From Fimenecus sp045631075 (GTDB taxonomy: Bacteria; Bacillota; Clostridia; Oscillospirales; Acutalibacteraceae), in the NCBI GenBank assembly GCA_045631075.1, contig JAZQUC010000148.1, positions 1-8,999 of the forward strand: DNA of 8,999 nucleotides, read 5' to 3'. Below the pieces are notes generated by a model. It was not told the DNA's origin. It made no database searches and saw only the letters and a list, made by a program, of their open reading frames with translations. Shown here piece after piece: positions 1 to 5,356 of this stretch. Numbering within the stretch: position 1 is the stretch's first letter; every line of letters starts with the position of its first letter. Both the position numbers and the translations under genes were made by a program.

Positions 1-330
1 GGTCGTGCCATCGACGGAACAAGCCTTGCTGATATGGGTAGCGCCCTTGAGGGTACAACAGCTATCGCTACAAGTAAGGATGACTATGTTGCAGCAGCAA
101 GAATTCTTGGAAAGTATGCTGATAAGAGCAACACATTTAACCTTAAGACTGGTTACCTTGATGGTGAAGTTATCAGTCTTGAAAAACTCGAAGAACTTGC
201 TAAGCTTCCTTCAAGAGAAGTATTGCTTGCTACAGTTCTCAGTGCGTTCAACGCACCTATCGCATCTTTTGCTCGTGCAGTACAGGCTATTGTTGACAAA
301 GATGGCGAAGCAGCACCAGTTGCTGAATAA
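1..330 (+). CDS. rplJ: 50S ribosomal protein L10, 3' part
   Basis: This is the C-terminal 109 residues of ribosomal protein L10; the start lies left of the window and the frame is open from base 1. L10 anchors L7/L12 dimers to 23S rRNA at the base of the ribosomal stalk. Visible family features are the segment around SALEGTTAIATSKDDYVAAA, the stretch ending LDGEVISLEKLEELAKLPSRE, and the C-terminal helix beginning LLATVLSAFNAPI, which is the part of L10 that carries the L7/L12 N-terminal domains. The short Ala/Pro/Glu-rich tail ending in VAE is normal. rplL follows 54 bases downstream in the same direction, the standard order. No promoter is seen between the two genes, so they are presumably co-transcribed. 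Confidence 0.96.
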   Translation, partial: GRAIDGTSLADMGSALEGTTAIATSKDDYVAAARILGKYADKSNTFNLKTGYLDGEVISLEKLEELAKLPSREVLLATVLSAFNAPIASFARAVQAIVDKDGEAAPVAE

Positions 331-384
331 TTAAAAAAATATCTATTAAAAATAATTTAGTTTAAAATTTGGAGGTAAATTACC

Positions 385-759
385 ATGGCATCAGAAAAAG
401 TTATGGCAATCGTTGAAGAACTTAAGGTTCTTACAGTTCTTGAGCTTTCAGAGCTCGTTAAAGCAGTAGAAGAGGAATTTGGCGTATCAGCAGCAGCTGC
501 AGTAGCAGTAGCAGCTCCAGCAGCAGGCGCAGCAGCAGCTGAAGAAAAGACAGAATTTGACGTTGAACTTACAGACGTAGGTGCAGAAAAGATTAAGGTT
601 ATCAAGGCTGTTCGTGAAGTTACAGGTCTTGGCCTTGCAGAAGCAAAAGCTGTTGTTGACGGTGCTCCTAAAGTACTTAAGGAAGCTGCTTCTAAGGAAG
701 ATGCAGAAAGCATCAAAGCTAAGCTTGAAGAAGTTGGCGCAAAAGTTACTCTTAAATAA
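385..759 (+). CDS. rplL: 50S ribosomal protein L7/L12
   Basis: Complete 124-residue L7/L12, the flexible stalk protein that recruits translational GTPases to the ribosome. Residues 1-33 form the dimerisation and L10-binding domain (MAIVEELKVLTVLELSELV). Residues 35-53 are the Ala/Val/Pro/Gly hinge, coded by a run of GCA/GCT codons. Residues 57-124 are the globular C-terminal domain, with the conserved factor-binding stretch KIKVIKAVREVTGLGLAEAK and the ending VGAKVTLK. Length is typical. The start is fixed by GGAGGT at 371-376, eight bases before the ATG. It follows rplJ and is closed by a strong hairpin terminator. rpoB, the usual next gene, is absent. Confidence 0.98.
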   Translation: MASEKVMAIVEELKVLTVLELSELVKAVEEEFGVSAAAAVAVAAPAAGAAAAEEKTEFDVELTDVGAEKIKVIKAVREVTGLGLAEAKAVVDGAPKVLKEAASKEDAESIKAKLEEVGAKVTLK

Positions 760-777
760 TTTAAGAAAAACTGATTT

Positions 778-809
778 AATCCCATTTCCATGTGAAATGG
801 GATTTTTTT
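778..809 (+). terminator. Rho-independent terminator of rplJ-rplL
   Basis: An 11-bp perfect stem (AATCCCATTTC at 778-788 with GAAATGGGATT at 794-804), a 5-base loop CATGT, and a run of T through 809. It lies 18 bases after the rplL stop and should end the ribosomal-protein transcript. Confidence 0.93.
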
Positions 810-866
810 GTTGGTTATGAATAAAACAAAACTATATATTTTGTTCAATATTGCTTTGTTTTTGTA

Positions 867-895
867 TTGAATAACTACTATTACTGTGTTATAAT
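867..895 (+). promoter_or_regulatory. Extended -10 promoter of small peptide gene 1
   Basis: TTGAAT (867-872), a 17-base spacer, and TATAAT (890-895) preceded by TG-T, which makes an extended -10. A start near 902 would leave a leader of only about 17 bases, so the Shine-Dalgarno at 904-911 would sit almost at the RNA 5' end. The promoter lies just after the rplL terminator, so this gene looks independently transcribed. Confidence 0.82.
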
Positions 896-918
896 CAAAG
901 AAAAAGGAGGTGCAATTA

Positions 919-1035
919 ATGGATTTTGCAGCTATTTTAGAGTATGTTGGCTCATTTATTGCAGGTATTGATTATGAACTTCTTATTAATACTCTTGTAA
1001 CATACATTGGCGATTTAATCAGCAGCCTTATGTAA
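919..1035 (+). CDS. Small acidic amphipathic peptide 1 (38 aa), unrecognised family
   Basis: A 38-codon ORF. Support for coding: a near-perfect Shine-Dalgarno (AAAGGAGGTG, 903-912), a well-placed promoter upstream, a terminator 23 bases downstream, and a paralogue in the next gene. The peptide begins MDFAAILEYVGSFIAGIDYE and ends GDLISSLM. It has three Asp and two Glu but no Lys, Arg, His or Cys, so net charge is about -5. On a helical wheel drawn by hand at 100 degrees per residue, residues 2-18 put F3, I6, L7, V10, F13, I14 and I17 on one face and D2, E8, S12, D18 with Ala/Gly on the other. Residues 20-37 form a second such helix with the faces swapped. There is no signal peptide or double-glycine leader. 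Size and design resemble phenol-soluble modulins or leaderless bacteriocins, but I do not recognise it; a membrane-active or signalling role is inference. Confidence 0.8.
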   Translation: MDFAAILEYVGSFIAGIDYELLINTLVTYIGDLISSLM

Positions 1036-1057
1036 AATTTTGAGTTTAATTCATTGA

Positions 1058-1093
1058 GAAGGGTGTGTTATGCACACCTTTCTAATTTTTTTT
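1058..1093 (+). terminator. Terminator of small peptide gene 1
   Basis: A 10-bp stem (GAAGGGTGTG at 1058-1067 with CACACCTTTC at 1073-1082, one G-T wobble), loop TTATG, then TAA and eight T (1086-1093). The core GGTGTG/CACACC stem is repeated after the second peptide gene. Confidence 0.9.
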
Positions 1094-1129
1094 GAAATAT
1101 TATGAATTTGTAAATTTTTTGTTTTTTAG

Positions 1130-1158
1130 TTGAAAAATATCCCCAATGATGGTATAAT
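1130..1158 (+). promoter_or_regulatory. Extended -10 promoter of small peptide gene 2
   Basis: TTGAAA (1130-1135), a 17-base spacer and TATAAT (1153-1158) preceded by TG-G. This is close to the ideal sigma-A promoter and among the best in the window. Transcription from about 1165 would give a leader of about 24 bases carrying AGGAGG (1175-1180). It would also serve the downstream lipoprotein gene if RNA polymerase passes the hairpin at 1318-1347. Confidence 0.87.
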
Positions 1159-1188
1159 AAAGAAAATTTTTTACAGGAGGAACTTATC

Positions 1189-1308
1189 ATGGGTTTTGCA
1201 GGAATTTTTGAATTTGTAGAAGCAATTTTTGCTAATGCTGACATTTTGGAAATCGTTAATATGGTAATGGAAATGCTTGGTCCAGTTATCGGCGGTTTTC
1301 TTCAGTAA
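1189..1308 (+). CDS. Small acidic amphipathic peptide 2 (39 aa), paralogue of peptide 1
   Basis: A 39-codon ORF with AGGAGG at 1175-1180, eight bases before the ATG. It begins MGFAGIFEFVEAIFANADIL and ends GPVIGGFLQ. Aligned without gaps to the preceding peptide it shares 11 of 38 positions (M1, F3, A4, I6, E8, V10, A15, D18, N24, G31, I34), with conservative changes at most others (L7/F, Y9/F, F13/I). Acidic residues are E8, E11, D18, E21 and E28; there are no Lys, Arg, His or Cys. The wheel again shows two amphipathic helices with a change of register near residues 18-21: F3, I6, F7, V10, I13, F14 and A17 on the first hydrophobic face; I22, V23, V26, M27, M29, L30, V33, I34 and F37 on the second. 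No export signal is visible. The family is unknown to me; the conserved design argues strongly for a real peptide. The lipoprotein gene downstream probably shares its transcript. Confidence 0.82.
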   Translation: MGFAGIFEFVEAIFANADILEIVNMVMEMLGPVIGGFLQ

Positions 1309-1317
1309 TTTAAGTTT

Positions 1318-1347
1318 AAAAAAGGTGTGTTTATTCACACCTTTTTT
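1318..1347 (+). terminator. Hairpin terminator or attenuator before the lipoprotein gene
   Basis: A 12-bp perfect stem (A6-GGTGTG at 1318-1329 with CACACC-T6 at 1336-1347) and loop TTTATT. The GC core is only 6 bp and the T run is part of the stem. The lipoprotein ribosome-binding site begins five bases after it and its ATG 15 bases after it, with no promoter between. It therefore looks like a partial terminator that sets the ratio of peptide to lipoprotein mRNA; that role is inferred. Confidence 0.82.
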
Positions 1348-1362
1348 ATATGAGGTGTACAT

Positions 1363-2106
1363 ATGAAAAAATATATAGTTCTTTTGATGGTTCTTTTGGC
1401 TTTGATTGTTGCCTTTGTGGGTTGTTCAAAGGATAATAACGAACCTGAAAATCCTGAATCAACATCTGATATTTGGGGTGATGATGAATGGTGGATTACA
1501 GAGCCTTCTTCGGATAATACAATAAATGGAACAGATGATAATCAAAATCAACAGACAGATGTTCCAACTGCTAATAATAGCAATAATGGTAATGTTAATA
1601 ACCAACAATCAACCATTGTAAATCCTAATTATAATAATAACCAGAATAGCAATCAAAACCAGAATAATAACAATAATTCAGGTGGTTCAGTTTCAAGTAA
1701 TCCTTTTATAAGTGATGAGGATATGTCAAAACTTGAGGAATCTGAGGCTGAGGTTTATTTTTCCGATAATCCAAATAACAAATATATTGTTCAGGTTGTG
1801 AATAAATACGGTGTCGATTCGTCAAATCTTATTGCTCTTGTAAAGGTCAATGCTACATTCCCAAGTGCAATGGTTCTTGAATTTTCAGGCAAAAGAGATT
1901 CCAATGGTGAACTTATTATGACATATTCAGAGCTTAAGTATGTTTATAATATTGATGAAACCAAGAATACACTTGTAAAAGCAAGTAAAAATGGTGTTGG
2001 CAATGACGGTGTTTCTTTTGTAGAAGGCAAAATTCTGTTTGTATTAATGGAAAACTATTTCTGTCCTGAATTACCAAATCTTAAAGCCAATAAAAGATAC
2101 GACTGA
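1363..2106 (+). CDS. Predicted lipoprotein with Asn-rich linker
   Basis: 247 residues. An N-terminal signal with MKK, then a hydrophobic core (residues 4-19), ends in the lipobox-like FVGC with Cys21 as the predicted lipidated residue. Phe at -3 is less common than Leu but tolerated. The mature protein should be tethered to the outer face of the membrane. Residues 22-50 are acidic; residues about 51-106 are a low-complexity Asn/Gln/Ser linker, densest at 88-106, probably a spacer through the wall. Residues about 114-247 look like one folded domain of mixed strands and helices that I do not recognise. The start is supported by GAGGTG at 1352-1357, five bases before the ATG. No promoter fits between the preceding hairpin and the start, so expression probably depends on read-through from small peptide gene 2. 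Function unknown; a receptor, immunity or tethering role for the peptides is speculation. Confidence 0.88.
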   Translation: MKKYIVLLMVLLALIVAFVGCSKDNNEPENPESTSDIWGDDEWWITEPSSDNTINGTDDNQNQQTDVPTANNSNNGNVNNQQSTIVNPNYNNNQNSNQNQNNNNNSGGSVSSNPFISDEDMSKLEESEAEVYFSDNPNNKYIVQVVNKYGVDSSNLIALVKVNATFPSAMVLEFSGKRDSNGELIMTYSELKYVYNIDETKNTLVKASKNGVGNDGVSFVEGKILFVLMENYFCPELPNLKANKRYD

Positions 2107-2121
2107 TAACAAATAATCTTT

Positions 2122-2158
2122 ACAGCAGATAATCATTGTATTATCTGCTGTTTTTTTT
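2122..2158 (+). terminator. Terminator after the lipoprotein gene
   Basis: A 12-bp perfect stem (ACAGCAGATAAT at 2122-2133 with ATTATCTGCTGT at 2140-2151), loop CATTGT, and an unbroken T run to 2158. It is a strong intrinsic terminator separating the peptide/lipoprotein unit from the glycosidase operon. Confidence 0.95.
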
Positions 2159-2159
2159 A

Positions 2160-2188
2160 TTGCAATAAAAAATAATATATGGTAAAAT
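2160..2188 (+). promoter_or_regulatory. Extended -10 promoter of the glycosidase operon
   Basis: TTGCAA (2160-2165), a 17-base spacer, and TAAAAT (2183-2188) preceded by TG-G. It starts two bases after the T run of the preceding terminator. It is the only good promoter ahead of the three genes to 7726. No clear operator palindrome or cre-like site is seen beside it. Confidence 0.72.
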
Positions 2189-2211
2189 TTTCGTATATAT
2201 AAGATTGAATG

Positions 2212-2217
2212 GGTGAT
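2212..2217 (+). promoter_or_regulatory. Ribosome-binding site that favours a TTG start at 2222
   Basis: GGTGAT matches the 3' half of the full anti-Shine-Dalgarno complement (AAAGGAGGTGAT) and lies four bases before a TTG codon. The in-frame GTG at 2213 overlaps this site and has no purine-rich site of its own upstream, so TTG at 2222 is the better-supported start. Confidence 0.55.
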
Positions 2218-2221
2218 TAAA

Positions 2222-2659
2222 TTGTCTAAGTATTCCGAACGAGCAGTAGAATTATTTATGGAAGGCAAAAACTGTTCACAGGCAGTTTTTGCTGCCTTTG
2301 CACCTGATTTAGGATTAAGTGAAGAAACAGCACTTGCAGTTTCAGTAGGTCTTGGTGGTGGTGTAGGCAGAATGCGAGAGGTATGTGGCGCAGTAAGTGG
2401 CAGCGCAATGGTTGTGGGCCTTAAATATCCTCAAATGAGTAAAACAGAGGTTTATGAAAAAGTCAGATTAATTATGGATGAATTTAAAAAGACTAACCAT
2501 TCAATTGTTTGTAAAGAACTTTTAGGGCTTTCGGCACCTGAAAAATCAAGTGCACCTGAAGAACGAACAACGGAATATTATCAAAAACGCCCTTGCGTAA
2601 AAATTGTAGAAGATGCTGCAAAGGCAACCGAAAAAATACTTTTTGACTTGGGAGAATAA
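2222..2659 (+). CDS. C_GCAxxG_C_C family four-cysteine protein
   Basis: 145 residues from the TTG start (148 if GTG at 2213 is used). It matches the C_GCAxxG_C_C family of small, putatively redox-active or metal-binding proteins. Visible hallmarks are an N-terminal helix ending in NCSQAVFAAFA (Cys18), a glycine-rich turn GLGGGVGRMREVCGAVSG (Cys55), SIVCKELLG (Cys97) and RPCVKIVEDAAK (Cys125). Four cysteines at conserved spacing is the expected complement and none is missing. A Ser/Ala/Pro/Glu-rich insert at about residues 104-116 lies between the last two cysteines. There is no signal peptide, so it should be cytoplasmic. It is the first gene of an operon: the next ATG is five bases after its stop and that gene's ribosome-binding site overlaps this gene's 3' end. 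The family's biochemical role is not established, and its link to glycosidases is unexplained. Confidence 0.85.
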   Translation: MSKYSERAVELFMEGKNCSQAVFAAFAPDLGLSEETALAVSVGLGGGVGRMREVCGAVSGSAMVVGLKYPQMSKTEVYEKVRLIMDEFKKTNHSIVCKELLGLSAPEKSSAPEERTTEYYQKRPCVKIVEDAAKATEKILFDLGE

Positions 2660-2664
2660 TCAGC

Positions 2665-5352
2665 ATGAGTGCTTACGCCTATATTGAAGATAATCAGGTA
2701 ATCATAGGTAATGATTATATTGAACGACGATTTTCCACAAAGAATAATTGTCTTACAACAACTGAAATTATTAATAAACGAGATGATGGTAAAACTCTTA
2801 GATTTAAAAATTATTCTGCAGAGTTTATAATCGCGTTTAAAGTTAAAAAAATGATAGGTTCATCAACTGAATTCTTATCATCAAATAATCTCGTTCTTGA
2901 AAATGTTAACGTGCTTAAACGCCGTGTTGAATTTGTATTTCAGCGTTGTTCATATAATGGAGCAAAAATAACATTCATTGAAAGTATTGAAATTAATGAT
3001 GACGACCATTATATGCGTAAATATATAGAAATGGTTGTTGCACCTGAAGAACAGCATCTTATTACAGTTGATTACATTGATTGTGAACATATTCTTATGG
3101 ACAGTAATGAAAAAATATGGACTATCGGTGATATTGAACCTGCATATCTCACTTCATATCATAGTGCATTGGGTCAGCCGGTCTATGTTAACAGCTTGTT
3201 TTTTGGTTCAGAATTTCCACTTGCAGAGAATAACGTACAAAATGATACACTTTTTATAAGATATTTTAGCGGCAAACGCTTTGATATGTTGAATCTTAGT
3301 TGCGGACATACATTCAGAACCTGGAATACTGTTGTCGGTTCTGCAAGAAGCTCTGACCATCAGGTAATCCGTGATGATTTCCTTTCATATATCCGTGATA
3401 TTTCAAGGAAAATCAAGCCTCGTTTCCAGTATAATTCCTGGTATGACCATATGCATGATATTACAAACGAGAATATTATAGGTTCATTCAAAGAAATTGA
3501 AGATAATCTTTCAAAAACAATGGTTCCGCCACTTGGTTCCTATGTTGTTGATGACGGTTTTGTGGATTGGTCTGCTGATTTCTGGGAGTTTAATTCAAAA
3601 TTCCCTAATGAATTATATCCTGCTGCTTCAATTGCAAAGAAATTTTCATCTGAATTCGGACTCTGGAACGGACCAAGAGGTGGATATCACGATGTAAGAA
3701 CACCTCGTTTTGGCAAAAATATGGAAAAAGCGGGTACGGGTGGATATAATCGTGCTGCAAAGGATGTTTGTGTTTCATCTACAGAGTATATAAAAAATGT
3801 AACTGAATATTATTTGGAAAACGACAAGAAATTCGACATTAACTATTGGAAACTTGACGGATTCTTACTTCGTGCTTGTCCATCTAAAAAACACGGTCAT
3901 ATGACAGGTGGATACAACGAAATGTATCAATACACCGAAATGTGGGAAAATTGGATTAATATATTCAAAAAACTTCGTATTACCCGTGAAAGCGCAGGCA
4001 AGGATTTGTGGATTAACCAGACAAGTTATTGTAATGCAAGTCCTTGGTTCTTACAGTGGGCTGATAGTTTGTGGATTCAGAATAGCGGAGATATCGGATT
4101 TGTTGATAAAGCTGATAATGGTGAAGAATTAAGTAACCGTGATGTTGACAGAGTCCTTACATACCGTGATGGCAGATATTATGATTTCAGTATTACAAGA
4201 GATTATCAGTTCCCTCACGAATTCATTTATAATCACGACCCGATTTATGGCAATACCGCTAAAATTAAAATGACCGATGAAGAATTCCGTAAGTATATGT
4301 TTATGATGACAACGCGCGGAACAGCATTCTGGGAACTTTATTATTCATATAATATGTTTAATGAGGCAAAATGGCGTATTAATGCCGATGCTCTTCGATT
4401 TGTCCGTAATGATTATCATATTCTTAAAAAGTCACAGTTTATCGGTGGTTCACCAACAAATGGTGATGTTTACGGATACTCTGCATGGACTGAAGATACA
4501 GGTATCATTTCCCTTCGTAATCCGTCAAATGATAAAAAGTCATTTACTATAGAGCTTGACAGATTAATCGGTGTACCTGAAAATGCAGAAAACTTCCAAT
4601 GTGCATATATTTACCCTTATGAAGGTGAAAAGCACGAAAAACTTTATAATTATGGTGACAAAATCACTGTTGAATTATCATCTTGTGAAGTTGCTATAAT
4701 GAAATTCTCTCGTAAAGAAGAAAAAGTTGCAAATCTTGTTTATGGAAGATTTAATGCTTCAAATGAAATTGTTCTTCACTTTGACGACAGAATTTATACA
4801 GATTTAAGCTGTATTTCTTGTGACCATAAAATTGACTCAATTCATTTGCTTGAAGATTACAGTACTCTTAAAATCATTCTTCAAAGTCCTGCTGACAGCG
4901 TATTTATTTCTATGACTGTAAAAAATGCTTTCGGCAAAACAAAGGATATTGAGTATAAGGGCAAATATTATCCTGATTTGATTTGTGATGATAACAATCT
5001 TCCAGGATTAAGGGATATGACAGTTAAGTTTACTGTACAGAACGCAGAAAACGGAAATCTTATTTCGATTGACGATATATTCACTGTTAATATCAGTGAA
5101 GGTTACGGTGCTATCCGATTTGGAAAGAAAGCAAGTCGTGGCAACATTCCTGTTAAAGCAGGGGATAGACTTACTGTTGTATTTGAACCAAATTCACTTG
5201 CAAAGCTTTATGTAAATGGTGAACTCAGCAGTTCAGCATACAATAATGAGCTTGGCTTGAATAATTCACTTTATAAAATGAATGTTCAGGATAACATTTC
5301 GGATGTGAAAGTAACATTAAAAGCATTATCTTTTAGGGAAATAGGGGATTAA
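2665..5352 (+). CDS. GH36-like (clan GH-D) alpha-glycosidase with C-terminal lectin-like domain
   Basis: 895 residues, cytoplasmic (no signal peptide). Residues about 1-250 form a beta-rich N-terminal domain as in GH36 enzymes. Residues about 253-590 read as the TIM barrel: FQYNSWYD, then GSYVVDDGFVDW (Asp296, Asp297) and NYWKLDGF, where Asp398 fits the nucleophile in the family's W-K-x-D motif. In ADSLWIQNSGDIGF, Asp476 is the best candidate acid/base; this is inferred from position, not shown. Residues about 600-682 form the C-terminal beta domain. Residues about 768-890 look like a concanavalin/LamG-type fold (ISIDDIFTVNI, AIRFG, AGDRLTVVFE, LYVNGEL), possibly for carbohydrate binding. The protein is longer than a plain ~730-residue GH36 because of this tail. 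Start is supported by GGGAGA at 2650-2655. It lies four bases ahead of a GH31 gene. Alpha-galactosidase or alpha-N-acetylgalactosaminidase activity are both possible. Confidence 0.78.
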   Translation: MSAYAYIEDNQVIIGNDYIERRFSTKNNCLTTTEIINKRDDGKTLRFKNYSAEFIIAFKVKKMIGSSTEFLSSNNLVLENVNVLKRRVEFVFQRCSYNGAKITFIESIEINDDDHYMRKYIEMVVAPEEQHLITVDYIDCEHILMDSNEKIWTIGDIEPAYLTSYHSALGQPVYVNSLFFGSEFPLAENNVQNDTLFIRYFSGKRFDMLNLSCGHTFRTWNTVVGSARSSDHQVIRDDFLSYIRDISRKIKPRFQYNSWYDHMHDITNENIIGSFKEIEDNLSKTMVPPLGSYVVDDGFVDWSADFWEFNSKFPNELYPAASIAKKFSSEFGLWNGPRGGYHDVRTPRFGKNMEKAGTGGYNRAAKDVCVSSTEYIKNVTEYYLENDKKFDINYWKLDGFLLRACPSKKHGHMTGGYNEMYQYTEMWENWINIFKKLRITRESAGKDLWINQTSYCNASPWFLQWADSLWIQNSGDIGFVDKADNGEELSNRDVDRVLTYRDGRYYDFSITRDYQFPHEFIYNHDPIYGNTAKIKMTDEEFRKYMFMMTTRGTAFWELYYSYNMFNEAKWRINADALRFVRNDYHILKKSQFIGGSPTNGDVYGYSAWTEDTGIISLRNPSNDKKSFTIELDRLIGVPENAENFQCAYIYPYEGEKHEKLYNYGDKITVELSSCEVAIMKFSRKEEKVANLVYGRFNASNEIVLHFDDRIYTDLSCISCDHKIDSIHLLEDYSTLKIILQSPADSVFISMTVKNAFGKTKDIEYKGKYYPDLICDDNNLPGLRDMTVKFTVQNAENGNLISIDDIFTVNISEGYGAIRFGKKASRGNIPVKAGDRLTVVFEPNSLAKLYVNGELSSSAYNNELGLNNSLYKMNVQDNISDVKVTLKALSFREIGD

Positions 5353-5356
5353 AAAT

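Noticed and set aside
5..334. Alternative-frame ORF over the 3' end of rplJ
   Set aside because: Out-of-frame shadow; the L10 reading frame across the same bases is unmistakable.
357..848. Long minus-strand ORF of 163 codons opposite rplL
   Set aside because: It is antisense to rplL; its Ser/Ala composition comes from the complementary Ala codons of the L7/L12 hinge. It has no supporting ribosome-binding site or homology and would span the rplL terminator.
1171..1362. Minus-strand ORF of 63 codons opposite peptide gene 2
   Set aside because: It is antisense to the better-supported 39-codon gene and crosses that gene's terminator hairpin. No ribosome-binding site or promoter supports it.
2071..2268. 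Minus-strand ORF of 65 codons across the terminator and promoter at 2122-2188
   Set aside because: It runs through a strong terminator hairpin and an extended -10 promoter and has no support of its own.
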